A stretch of DNA of 13,459 nucleotides from Candidatus Omnitrophota bacterium (lineage in GTDB: Bacteria; Omnitrophota; Gorgyraeia; 2-02-FULL-51-18), in assembly GCA_023247935.1 (NCBI GenBank), contig JAHFFM010000038.1, forward strand, positions 1 through 13,459. Reading direction: 5' to 3'. Below, in pieces: positions 6,438 to 12,614 of this stretch (position 1 is the stretch's first letter; each line of letters begins with the position of its first letter). The notes below the pieces were generated by a model. The model was not told where the DNA came from, ran no database searches, and saw nothing but the letters and a program-made list of their open reading frames with translations. The position numbers were made by a program, and so were the translations under genes.

Positions 6438-7787
6438 GTGAAGGTCTTAGTGATTGGTTCCGGTGGCCGCGAACACGCGATGTGCTGGAAAATTTCTCAA
6501 AGCCCCAAATTGACCAAATTATATGCGGCGCCGGGAAACGCGGGTATCGCGGAAATCGCCGAGCTTGTGGATATTCCCGCTAAAGACCAAGAGGGTTTGC
6601 TGAAATTTTGTAAAACCAAGGCCATTGATTTCATTGTCGTTGGCCCGGAAGCGCCGTTAACCGAAGGGATCGTGGATCGTTTTAGGGATGAGGGAATTAA
6701 AATTTTTGGGCCTACGAAATTCGCGGCGCAGCTTGAGGGCTCTAAAGCTTTTTCCAAAGAAATGATGAAAAAGCTTTCCATTCCCACCGGTGAATTTGAA
6801 GTGTTCACTTCGCCTGAAAAAGCCATGGATTACGTGGCTAAAAAAGGCATTCCTATTGTCGTGAAAGTGGACGGACTGGCGGGCGGAAAAGGAGTGGTCG
6901 TCGCCGCTTCCATGCCCAAAGCCATGGAAGCGATTCATTTGGATATGGTGAAAAAAGTTTTTGGAAAAGCCGGCGAAAAAATTGTCGTTGAAGAATGCTT
7001 GGAAGGGGAAGAGGCTTCGGTGATTGCCATCACGGATGGAAGCACGGTCCGGCTTTTAGCTTCCAGCCAAGACCATAAAAGGATTTTTGACGGGGATAAA
7101 GGGCCAAATACCGGAGGGATGGGCGCTTATTCTCCCACGCCCGCCGTGAATGAGCAGGTTGAAAAGGAAATTTTAGACCGTGTTTTTATTCCCATCGTGA
7201 AAGAATTTAAAGCGCTTGGGCATCCTTTTAAAGGATTTTTGTATGCGGGTATCATGATGACTAAAAACGGGTTCCGTGTGCTGGAATTCAACGTGCGCCT
7301 GGGCGATCCGGAAACCCAGGTTATTTTACCCCGTCTTGAAAATGATTTTTTGGAGCTTCTTTTGGCGACCACTCAGGAAAGATTGAATGAAATCCAGCTT
7401 AAATGGAAAGATGAGGATTGTGTTTGCGTGGTGATAGCCTCGGGTGGATATCCGGACACGTTTGAATCGGATAAGAAAATATCCGGAATCGCGAATGCCA
7501 AAGAAAATCCAGACATCCAGGTATTTCATGCCGGAACGAAGCTGATTAACGGCGAACTTTGCACGGCCGGTGGGCGTGTGCTCAACGTGGTCGGAACGGG
7601 GCGGACCTTTTTTGAGGCGCTTTCCAAAACTTACCACGCCGTTGACCAGATATTTTTTGAAAAAATGCATTACAGAAAAGATATTGGTCATCGTGCTGCG
7701 TCCGCCAGAGGCGGGTCTACTTTTCCGCCAGAAGCGGACCCGCCTCCGGCGGGCGCGGGAATGACATACAATAAGGGCATATTATGA
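6438..7787 (+). CDS. purD: Phosphoribosylamine-glycine ligase (GAR synthetase)
   Basis: PurD joins phosphoribosylamine and glycine with ATP. The ATP-grasp enzyme begins MKVLVIGSGGREHA, has VKVDGLAGGKGVVVAA in the ATP-grasp domain, DKGPNTGGMGAYSP, and the metal-binding EFNVRLGDPETQ. I prefer GTG 6438, which gives the canonical N-terminus with CGGAG (6425-6429) 8 bases upstream; TTG 6411 would add nine unconserved residues. The normal family C-terminus (HYRKDIGHRA) is reached at residue 420. The following 29 residues, rich in Pro, Gly and Ala, are encoded largely by a palindromic repeat at 7687-7765. The stop overlaps the purE start (ATGA, 7784-7787). Confidence 0.95.
   Translation: MKVLVIGSGGREHAMCWKISQSPKLTKLYAAPGNAGIAEIAELVDIPAKDQEGLLKFCKTKAIDFIVVGPEAPLTEGIVDRFRDEGIKIFGPTKFAAQLEGSKAFSKEMMKKLSIPTGEFEVFTSPEKAMDYVAKKGIPIVVKVDGLAGGKGVVVAASMPKAMEAIHLDMVKKVFGKAGEKIVVEECLEGEEASVIAITDGSTVRLLASSQDHKRIFDGDKGPNTGGMGAYSPTPAVNEQVEKEILDRVFIPIVKEFKALGHPFKGFLYAGIMMTKNGFRVLEFNVRLGDPETQVILPRLENDFLELLLATTQERLNEIQLKWKDEDCVCVVIASGGYPDTFESDKKISGIANAKENPDIQVFHAGTKLINGELCTAGGRVLNVVGTGRTFFEALSKTYHAVDQIFFEKMHYRKDIGHRAASARGGSTFPPEADPPPAGAGMTYNKGIL
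7687..7765. repeat. Palindromic repeat forming the 3' end of purD
   Basis: Outer ends GTCAT (7687-7691) and ATGAC (7761-7765) are inverted. Internal arms CCGCCAGAGGCGGGTC (7702-7717) and GACCCGCCTCCGGCGG (7737-7752) pair with one mismatch in 16 around a 19-base loop. It is GC-rich compared with purD and is read in frame as the protein's extra C-terminus. Confidence 0.8.
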
Positions 7788-8269
7788 AAATAAGCGTGGC
7801 GATTTTGATGGGAAGCGATTCAGATGCTGAATCGCTTAAAGGCTGCGGCGAAGTATTGAGAATGTTTGAGATTCCTTTTGAAGCGAAAGTTCTCTCGGCG
7901 CATCGCACACCCGAAGACACGGTCGATTATGTTAAATCCGCCAAAACCAAAGGCGTGAAAGTTTTTATTTGCGCCGCGGGCGGAGCCGCTCATCTTGCCG
8001 GCGTCGTGGCCGCGCACACAGAACTTCCCGTGATTGGTATTCCCATTGAAACATCGGCTTTGAAGGGACTTGACTCGCTTTTATCCACGGTGCAAATGCC
8101 CGCCGGTACTCCTGTGGGAACGGTGGCTATTGGTTCAGCTGGCGCCAGAAACGCCGCGTTTTTCGCGGCAAGGATTCTCGCGCTTGGGGACGCGAGTCTT
8201 ACGAAAGCGCTTCACAAATACAAAGAAGATAATCGTCAAAAAGTTTTAAGTAAGAAAGTGCAATTGTAG
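7784..8269 (+). CDS. purE: N5-carboxyaminoimidazole ribonucleotide mutase (PurE class I)
   Basis: Class I PurE rearranges N5-CAIR to CAIR. The 161-residue product starts MKISVAILMGSDSD and has SAHRTP (residues 38-43), AGGAAHL with His70, and GSAGARNAAFFAARIL. SAHRTP marks class I; class II AIR carboxylases carry SAHKT as I recall. Class I normally needs the carboxylating partner PurK, which is not in this window. ATG 7784 has AAGGG (7773-7777) 6 bases upstream and overlaps the purD stop by ATGA. Its own stop TAG (8267-8269) lies in the first bases of a GTAGGGG-type repeat. Confidence 0.95.
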   Translation: MKISVAILMGSDSDAESLKGCGEVLRMFEIPFEAKVLSAHRTPEDTVDYVKSAKTKGVKVFICAAGGAAHLAGVVAAHTELPVIGIPIETSALKGLDSLLSTVQMPAGTPVGTVAIGSAGARNAAFFAARILALGDASLTKALHKYKEDNRQKVLSKKVQL

Positions 8270-8292
8270 GGGTGCGATTCGTCGCGTCTCTA
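8266..8292. repeat. Degenerate GTAGGGG-type palindrome overlapping the purE stop codon
   Basis: It begins GTAGGGG. GGGTGCGA (8270-8277) faces TCGCGTCT (8282-8289) around TTCG, with five Watson-Crick pairs and three G-T wobbles; TAG and CTA flank it. The stop codon of purE is part of the repeat. Confidence 0.55.
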
Positions 8293-8309
8293 AATCTATG
8301 GGAGTTGGC

Positions 8310-8795
8310 GTGAAAAAAAGCGTTCTTTTTGTTTGTACGGGTAATAGCTGCCGTTCGGTGATGGCGGAGGGCCTTTTTAGGCACATGGTCGCTGAAAAAT
8401 CAGCGGATTTCCGGATAGGCTCGGCGGGTGTCAGCGCGATGGACGGCTATCCCGCTTCCACGGAAACGGTCCGCGTGATGCGTCAAAACGGTGTGGACAT
8501 CTCGCAGCATCGCAGCCGCCGTTTAACCACGACCATGGTGCGCTCGGCGGATAAAATTTTTGTCATGGAAGTCATGCATAAGATTGCGATTTTGCAGAAT
8601 TGGCCGGAAGCAAAAGAGAAAGTTCATTTGCTGACGGAATATTCCAAAAACATGAAAGGCAAAGGACTTGAAATTGAGATACCCGATCCGATTCGCATGT
8701 CTGAGTCTTTTTATGAAAATGTGTTTCAAGTCATTCGGGAGTGTGTAAGCGGCGTTGCCGACGAATTCGGCGTGAGCCAGGAGAAAAAAATATGA
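8310..8795 (+). CDS. Low-molecular-weight protein phosphatase (tyrosine or arginine)
   Basis: This family removes phosphate from phosphotyrosine or, in the YwlE branch, phosphoarginine in cytoplasmic proteins. The CX5R loop is CTGNSCRS, with nucleophile Cys9 and Arg15, followed by MAEGLFRHM and GSAGVSA. The general-acid aspartate is Asp126 in IPDPIR. I chose GTG 8310, which has GGGAG (8300-8304) 5 bases upstream and starts directly with the family's first strand. ATG 8298 adds four residues but has no site before it. The phosphatase-rpiB-glyA order echoes the B. subtilis ywlE-ywlF-ywlG-glyA cluster, where YwlE is an arginine phosphatase. Here the residue two before the loop Arg is Ser13, between the Thr of YwlE and the Ile common in tyrosine phosphatases, so specificity is open. 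The stop overlaps the rpiB start (ATGA). Confidence 0.88.
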   Translation: MKKSVLFVCTGNSCRSVMAEGLFRHMVAEKSADFRIGSAGVSAMDGYPASTETVRVMRQNGVDISQHRSRRLTTTMVRSADKIFVMEVMHKIAILQNWPEAKEKVHLLTEYSKNMKGKGLEIEIPDPIRMSESFYENVFQVIRECVSGVADEFGVSQEKKI

Positions 8796-9268
8796 AAATT
8801 GCGTTGGGCTCGGACCACGGTGGTTTTACTTTAAAAGGGCACTTGGATGATTTTTTATCGTCACAAGGCCATCAAACGATTGATTTTGGCACCCATTCAT
8901 CGGAGCCTTGCGATTACCCTAAATTTGCTTATAAAGTCGCCAAATCCGTATCTGAAAAAAAAACCAATGTGGGTATCTTGATTTGTAAAAGCGGAAATGG
9001 AATGGCGATGGTGGCCAATAAACTTCCGGATGTTCGCGCAGCCATTTGTTTTGACAAAGATGTCGCGATTTTATCACGTCAGCATAATGACGCTAATATT
9101 TTGGTGCTGGGTTCGGAGCATTTGTTTGATGATCCCGAACTCATCGTTAAGAGCTGGTTAGCCACGAATTTTGAAGGCGGAAGGCATTTAAGACGCGTGA
9201 AGCAAATCGCCGACGTGGAAAAAAAGGTTTGCGGTCCTGCCGCAAAAAATAAGAAGGTGAAAAAATAA
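8792..9268 (+). CDS. rpiB: Ribose-5-phosphate isomerase B
   Basis: RpiB interconverts ribulose-5-phosphate and ribose-5-phosphate, the precursor of PRPP. The 158-residue protein starts MKIALGSDHGG with His9. Cys65 in GILICKSGNGMAM corresponds to the catalytic cysteine of E. coli RpiB, followed by ANKLPDVRAA, His98 in SRQHNDANILVLG, and the phosphate-binding GGRHLRRVKQI. The loop usually reads CGTG or CGSG; Lys66 in place of the glycine is unusual. ATG 8792 is preceded by AGGAG (8779-8783) and overlaps the phosphatase stop; a longer frame from 8741 only adds sequence overlapping the upstream gene. The last dozen residues are a lysine-rich tail. The stop shares one base with the glyA start (TAATG). 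Confidence 0.93.
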   Translation: MKIALGSDHGGFTLKGHLDDFLSSQGHQTIDFGTHSSEPCDYPKFAYKVAKSVSEKKTNVGILICKSGNGMAMVANKLPDVRAAICFDKDVAILSRQHNDANILVLGSEHLFDDPELIVKSWLATNFEGGRHLRRVKQIADVEKKVCGPAAKNKKVKK

Positions 9269-10551
9269 TGTCAGCGCTTTCTCAAAAAGATCCCGAAATT
9301 TACGAGGCGATTTTAAAAGAAGCCCGCCGTCAAAACGACAATATCGAACTGATCGCCAGCGAGAATTTCACGAGCGCCGCGGTTATGGAGGCCGTTGGGT
9401 CAGTCCTCACCAATAAGTACGCCGAAGGCTACCCGGAAAAAAGATGGTATGGCGGCTGCGAATGGGTGGATGTGGCTGAAAAATTAGCCATTGAACGCGC
9501 GAAAAACCTTTTCGGGGGCGATCATGTGAATGTTCAGCCTCATTCGGGTTCGCAGGCGAACGCGGCGGTGTATTTTTCCGCACTGGCGCCCGGCGACACG
9601 GTGCTGGCCATGAATTTATCGCATGGCGGGCATTTGACTCATGGGCATCCTATGAATTTTTCCGGAAAATTTTTCAAAATCGTTCCTTACGGCGTGAGTC
9701 AAAAAGACGAACGTATTGATTACGAGGAGCTTGAGAAGCTGGCGCTTGAACACAGGCCTAAAATGATCATCGCGGGTGCCTCCGCTTACTCTCGCATCAT
9801 TGATTTTTCCCGCTTCCGTCAAATTTGTGACAAAGTTAACGCGATTCTTTTCGTGGACATGGCGCATATCGCAGGTTTAGTGGCGGCAGGGCTTCATCCG
9901 AACCCGATTCCATACGCCGAATTTGTCACAACCACGACGCATAAAACACTTCGAGGCCCCAGAGGCGGCATGATTTTTTGCAAAAATGAGCACGCCAAGA
10001 AAATTGATTCCGAAGTTTTTCCAAGTCTTCAGGGCGGTCCGCTCATGCACGTGATTGCCGGAAAAGCCGTGGCTCTAAAAGAAGCGCTTGAGCCGGAGTT
10101 TAAGGAATACCAGGGGCAAATCTTGAAAAACGCCAAGGCCATGACTGATGAGCTTACGAAACGGGGCTACCGTCTTGTTTCCGGCGGCACGGACAACCAT
10201 TTGATGCTTGTGGATGTGAATCACAAGGGGCTTACGGGAAAAGACTGCACGGAATGGCTGGACCATGCAGGCATTACCGTCAACAAAAACGCGATTCCTT
10301 ATGACACTCAAAGCCCGTTTAAGGCAGGCGGAATTCGTTTGGGCACCCCGGCCGTCACCACGCGCGGCATGAAAGAAAAAGAAATGAAGGATATTGCTTT
10401 TTATATCGATGAAGTGCTGCAATCCAAAGGTGCCGAGGCTACGGTCAAATCCGTGCGTGAAAAAGTGCGCGCGCTGACAAAACGTTTTCCGTTGTATGCG
10501 GAAGAATTAAAGCGCCTTGAAACCAAAACAGCCAAGGAGGTGGTTGCGTGA
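9268..10551 (+). CDS. glyA: Serine hydroxymethyltransferase
   Basis: GlyA converts serine and tetrahydrofolate to glycine and 5,10-methylene-THF, using PLP. At 427 residues it has the usual length. Motifs: NIELIASENFTS (residues 25-36), LTNKYAEGYP (47-56), PHSGSQANAAVY (91-102), VDMAHIAGLVAAG (197-209) and TTTTHKTLRGPRGG (221-234) with the PLP lysine Lys226. ATG 9268 overlaps the rpiB stop; AAGAAGG (9251-9257) is 10 bases upstream. In this operon it would supply glycine to PurD and one-carbon units for the formyltransferase steps. Its last codons contain the nrdR ribosome binding site. Confidence 0.97.
   Translation: MSALSQKDPEIYEAILKEARRQNDNIELIASENFTSAAVMEAVGSVLTNKYAEGYPEKRWYGGCEWVDVAEKLAIERAKNLFGGDHVNVQPHSGSQANAAVYFSALAPGDTVLAMNLSHGGHLTHGHPMNFSGKFFKIVPYGVSQKDERIDYEELEKLALEHRPKMIIAGASAYSRIIDFSRFRQICDKVNAILFVDMAHIAGLVAAGLHPNPIPYAEFVTTTTHKTLRGPRGGMIFCKNEHAKKIDSEVFPSLQGGPLMHVIAGKAVALKEALEPEFKEYQGQILKNAKAMTDELTKRGYRLVSGGTDNHLMLVDVNHKGLTGKDCTEWLDHAGITVNKNAIPYDTQSPFKAGGIRLGTPAVTTRGMKEKEMKDIAFYIDEVLQSKGAEATVKSVREKVRALTKRFPLYAEELKRLETKTAKEVVA
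10534..10540 (+). promoter_or_regulatory. nrdR ribosome binding site inside the end of glyA
   Basis: AAGGAGG lies 7 bases before GTG 10548 and supports that start, which overlaps the glyA stop as GTGA. Confidence 0.8.
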
Positions 10552-11006
10552 AATGTCCTTTTTGCCTGTACGATGAAGACAAGGTTATCGATTCGCGCTC
10601 TTCAAACGAAGGAAAAAGCGTTCGCCGCCGCCGTGAATGCATCAAATGTAAAAAGCGTTTTACCACCTATGAATACATCGAAGAAGTGCCCCTCATGGTT
10701 ATCAAAAAAGACGGAAGGCGCGAAGGTTTTGACCGCAACAAAATTATTTCCGGAATTTTAAAAGCCTGCGAGAAGCGTCCTGTGAGCGTCGAGAAGGTGG
10801 AGGTGCTCGTCGACAAAGTCGAGAAAGAGCTACAAAAGAGTTTTGATAAAGAAGTGAAGGCTCAGGTTGTGGGTGAGCTCGTCATGGATTATCTTCATAA
10901 ACTCGACGAAGTGGCTTATGTCCGGTTCGCGTCCGTTTACCGCCAATTCAAAGACATTAATCAATTTATGAAAGAATTAAAGGATTTGTTGTCAAAAAGA
11001 GGGTAG
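10548..11006 (+). CDS. nrdR: Transcriptional repressor NrdR
   Basis: NrdR is a zinc- and nucleotide-dependent repressor that binds NrdR boxes upstream of ribonucleotide reductase genes. The 152-residue product has the zinc ribbon (Cys3, Cys6, Cys31, Cys34: MKCPFC and RRECIKCKKRFTTYE) and an ATP-cone domain from about residue 49 (VIKKDGRREGFDRNKI) to 140, ending with VAYVRFASVYRQFKDINQF. All are intact, and length matches the usual 150-160. It starts at GTG 10548 with a strong AAGGAGG. It is the last gene of the plus-strand series; the convergent gene ends 21 bases later. No NrdR box was seen in the window and no reductase gene is present. Confidence 0.96.
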   Translation: MKCPFCLYDEDKVIDSRSSNEGKSVRRRRECIKCKKRFTTYEYIEEVPLMVIKKDGRREGFDRNKIISGILKACEKRPVSVEKVEVLVDKVEKELQKSFDKEVKAQVVGELVMDYLHKLDEVAYVRFASVYRQFKDINQFMKELKDLLSKRG

Positions 11007-11027
11007 TGCGGAAAAGGCAGCGCGGTT

Positions 11028-12464
11028 TTAAGACGTCGGGGAGTCAGTGGGGAAGATTTCTTTCATGACTTCCAGATTCATCTGCAGTTTGTTCCGCATG
11101 TTTTCAAGGATTTTGTTTATTTCTTCCTGAGATTTTTTAGAGGTTTGCTCTTCTTTAAAAGCGGTTTTATCGGTTTCGTATTTCTTTTCATCAAATCCGT
11201 TTATTTTTGAGACTTTTACAATGGCTGCTCCTTTAGGCACTTCAAAGGCGTCGCTGATTTGATTTTCACCAAGAGGGTTAAGAGATTTTTCCAGGCCTTG
11301 AGACGGCCATAGGCCGTTCACGAAAGTTCCGGGCTTGTAAGCGTTCTGCGTTAAAATTTCTATATTTTCATCTTTGAGTACTTTTTCAAAATCTTCCGGT
11401 GCTTTTATTTTAGCTTTAATTTCCTTCATTTTTGCGATGGCAAGCTCGGCGGCTTTTTGGTGCCGCATCACGCGGGTCAATTCATTTTTGGCTTCTTCCA
11501 GTGTAAGCGGTTTTTCAGCCTGCTTTTCGAGCACTTTGGCTTTGTACGTCCCTTTTTCAGTTTGAATCCAACCGCTGGATTCACCCGCGGCTTTTTCAAA
11601 GCCAAATAGCATCACTTGAGGCGCATCCGTCAGGTCTGCCACGGAGTCTTTTTTGGAAAAAAAGTCGGTTTCTTTAGGGGTCAGGCTATATTTTTGAGCC
11701 AAATCATCAAAACCTGTTTGCGTGTCTTCTAAGGCTGTTTTGGAAGCTTCCTGGGATTCTTTGGGAATGAAATAGTAGCGGAGTTTCGTTTTCTCGGGAG
11801 AAGTTAACCTGTCTTTGGCGATCTGGTACAGCTGTTCAATATCTTTATCCTCGACTTGAGTCTTGTCTTCAAAGCCATCCGCGGAAAGAATTCCATAAAC
11901 AATGCTTTTTTCGGATTTTTCATTTTTATAGGCTTCTTTTAAATGTTCATCCGTTATTCCGGTGTTTCCTTTGACCTTTTCATAAACCTTACCGACCGTG
12001 AGCATTTGGCGAATTTCTTCCTCAAATTGCCTGGGCGTGGAGCGAAGCATTTTTTCTACGTACATTTTGTAGAATTCGTCACTGAACCGGCCGTTTTTTT
12101 GAAAACCTGGTTGCTGGGTGATCCAATCCACAACCTCTTGGTCGGAAGCGTGGATATGTTCTTTTTTGGCGTATTCCAAAAGGAGAATCCGGTCCCAAGC
12201 CTCGCTTTTAAAATTAATCATGGAACGTACTTGATTGAGTTTATCTCCGTACATCAGTTCAGCCTGCTTTTGAACGGCACGGTAACTGTCTAAGTATTCC
12301 TGGACATGGATTTTGCGGTTTTCGAACTTCGCGAGAGCGGTGGACGAACGCTTGTCATCTTTGCCAATAAGCATTCCAGATACGACGAAGGAAAGAGTAA
12401 CGATGGAGGCCAAGCCTATATAGATCTTCTTTTGAATTCTTTTGTCTCTGAAGAGTTTTATCAT
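11028..12464 (-). CDS. SurA/PpiD-like membrane-anchored periplasmic folding factor
   Basis: The 478-residue product has a short basic N-terminus, one hydrophobic segment at residues 14-33 (single-pass anchor, bulk of the protein outside), and a SurA-N-like helical region at about 40-180 (KFENRKIHVQEYLDSYR, then NFKSEAWDRILLLEYAKKEHI). Residues 225-315 look like a reduced parvulin domain: RYYFIP replaces the usual HIL strand, followed by FDDLAQKYS and an AAGESSGWIQTEKGTYKAKV strand. A second LGENQISDAFEVPKGAAIVKV segment lies near 398-418. This is the PpiD/SurA plan; isomerase activity is doubtful without the motif histidine. The preferred start is ATG at 12464 (plus-strand CAT 12462-12464). 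A longer frame from 12551 would translate through the promoter. No Shine-Dalgarno precedes the start. Confidence 0.8.
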   Translation of the reverse strand: MIKLFRDKRIQKKIYIGLASIVTLSFVVSGMLIGKDDKRSSTALAKFENRKIHVQEYLDSYRAVQKQAELMYGDKLNQVRSMINFKSEAWDRILLLEYAKKEHIHASDQEVVDWITQQPGFQKNGRFSDEFYKMYVEKMLRSTPRQFEEEIRQMLTVGKVYEKVKGNTGITDEHLKEAYKNEKSEKSIVYGILSADGFEDKTQVEDKDIEQLYQIAKDRLTSPEKTKLRYYFIPKESQEASKTALEDTQTGFDDLAQKYSLTPKETDFFSKKDSVADLTDAPQVMLFGFEKAAGESSGWIQTEKGTYKAKVLEKQAEKPLTLEEAKNELTRVMRHQKAAELAIAKMKEIKAKIKAPEDFEKVLKDENIEILTQNAYKPGTFVNGLWPSQGLEKSLNPLGENQISDAFEVPKGAAIVKVSKINGFDEKKYETDKTAFKEEQTSKKSQEEINKILENMRNKLQMNLEVMKEIFPTDSPTS

Positions 12465-12473
12465 AATTGGGGC

Positions 12474-12502
12474 ATTATAGCGAAGGCAGGTCTTAGATTC
12501 AA
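12474..12502 (-). promoter_or_regulatory. Sigma70-type promoter for the PpiD-like gene, nearly leaderless
   Basis: On the minus strand, TTGAAT (plus 12497-12502) and a perfect TATAAT (plus 12474-12479) are 17 bases apart. The ATG begins 9 bases after TATAAT, so transcription should start within about 3 bases of the start codon. The absence of a Shine-Dalgarno sequence fits a leaderless message. Confidence 0.7.
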
Positions 12503-12551
12503 TTGGAAATGATTGAGGGTGAGGCTGAGTTGTGAGCCATGAAAAGTTCAT

Positions 12552-12580
12552 TTGAAGTTCTGTTATTTATAGGGCATACT
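12552..12580 (+). promoter_or_regulatory. Possible weak promoter for the gene at 12615
   Basis: TTGAAG (12552-12557) and CATACT (12575-12580) are 17 bases apart, each with 4 of 6 consensus bases. TATAAC at 12595-12600 is an alternative -10 without a clear -35. The rest of the 150-base gap 12465-12614 shows no gene or RNA structure. Confidence 0.3.
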
Positions 12581-12614
12581 TTTGTTAAGATTTGTATAAC
12601 TCGAAAGGTACGCT

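Noticed and set aside
8741..8791. Longer rpiB frame starting at 8741
   Set aside because: It overlaps the phosphatase gene by over 50 bases, and MKIALGSDHGG at 8792 with AGGAG upstream is the expected start.
11007..11027. A bidirectional terminator between nrdR and the PpiD-like gene
   Set aside because: The 21-base gap shows no convincing inverted repeat or T-run.
12465..12551. N-terminal extension of the PpiD-like protein from 12551
   Set aside because: It would be translated from DNA holding the -35 and -10 elements; the shorter form begins with a typical basic N-terminus and membrane anchor.
12465..12614. A riboswitch or small RNA gene in the divergent gap
   Set aside because: The 150 bases show promoter-like hexamers only, with no purine-riboswitch core or strong hairpins.
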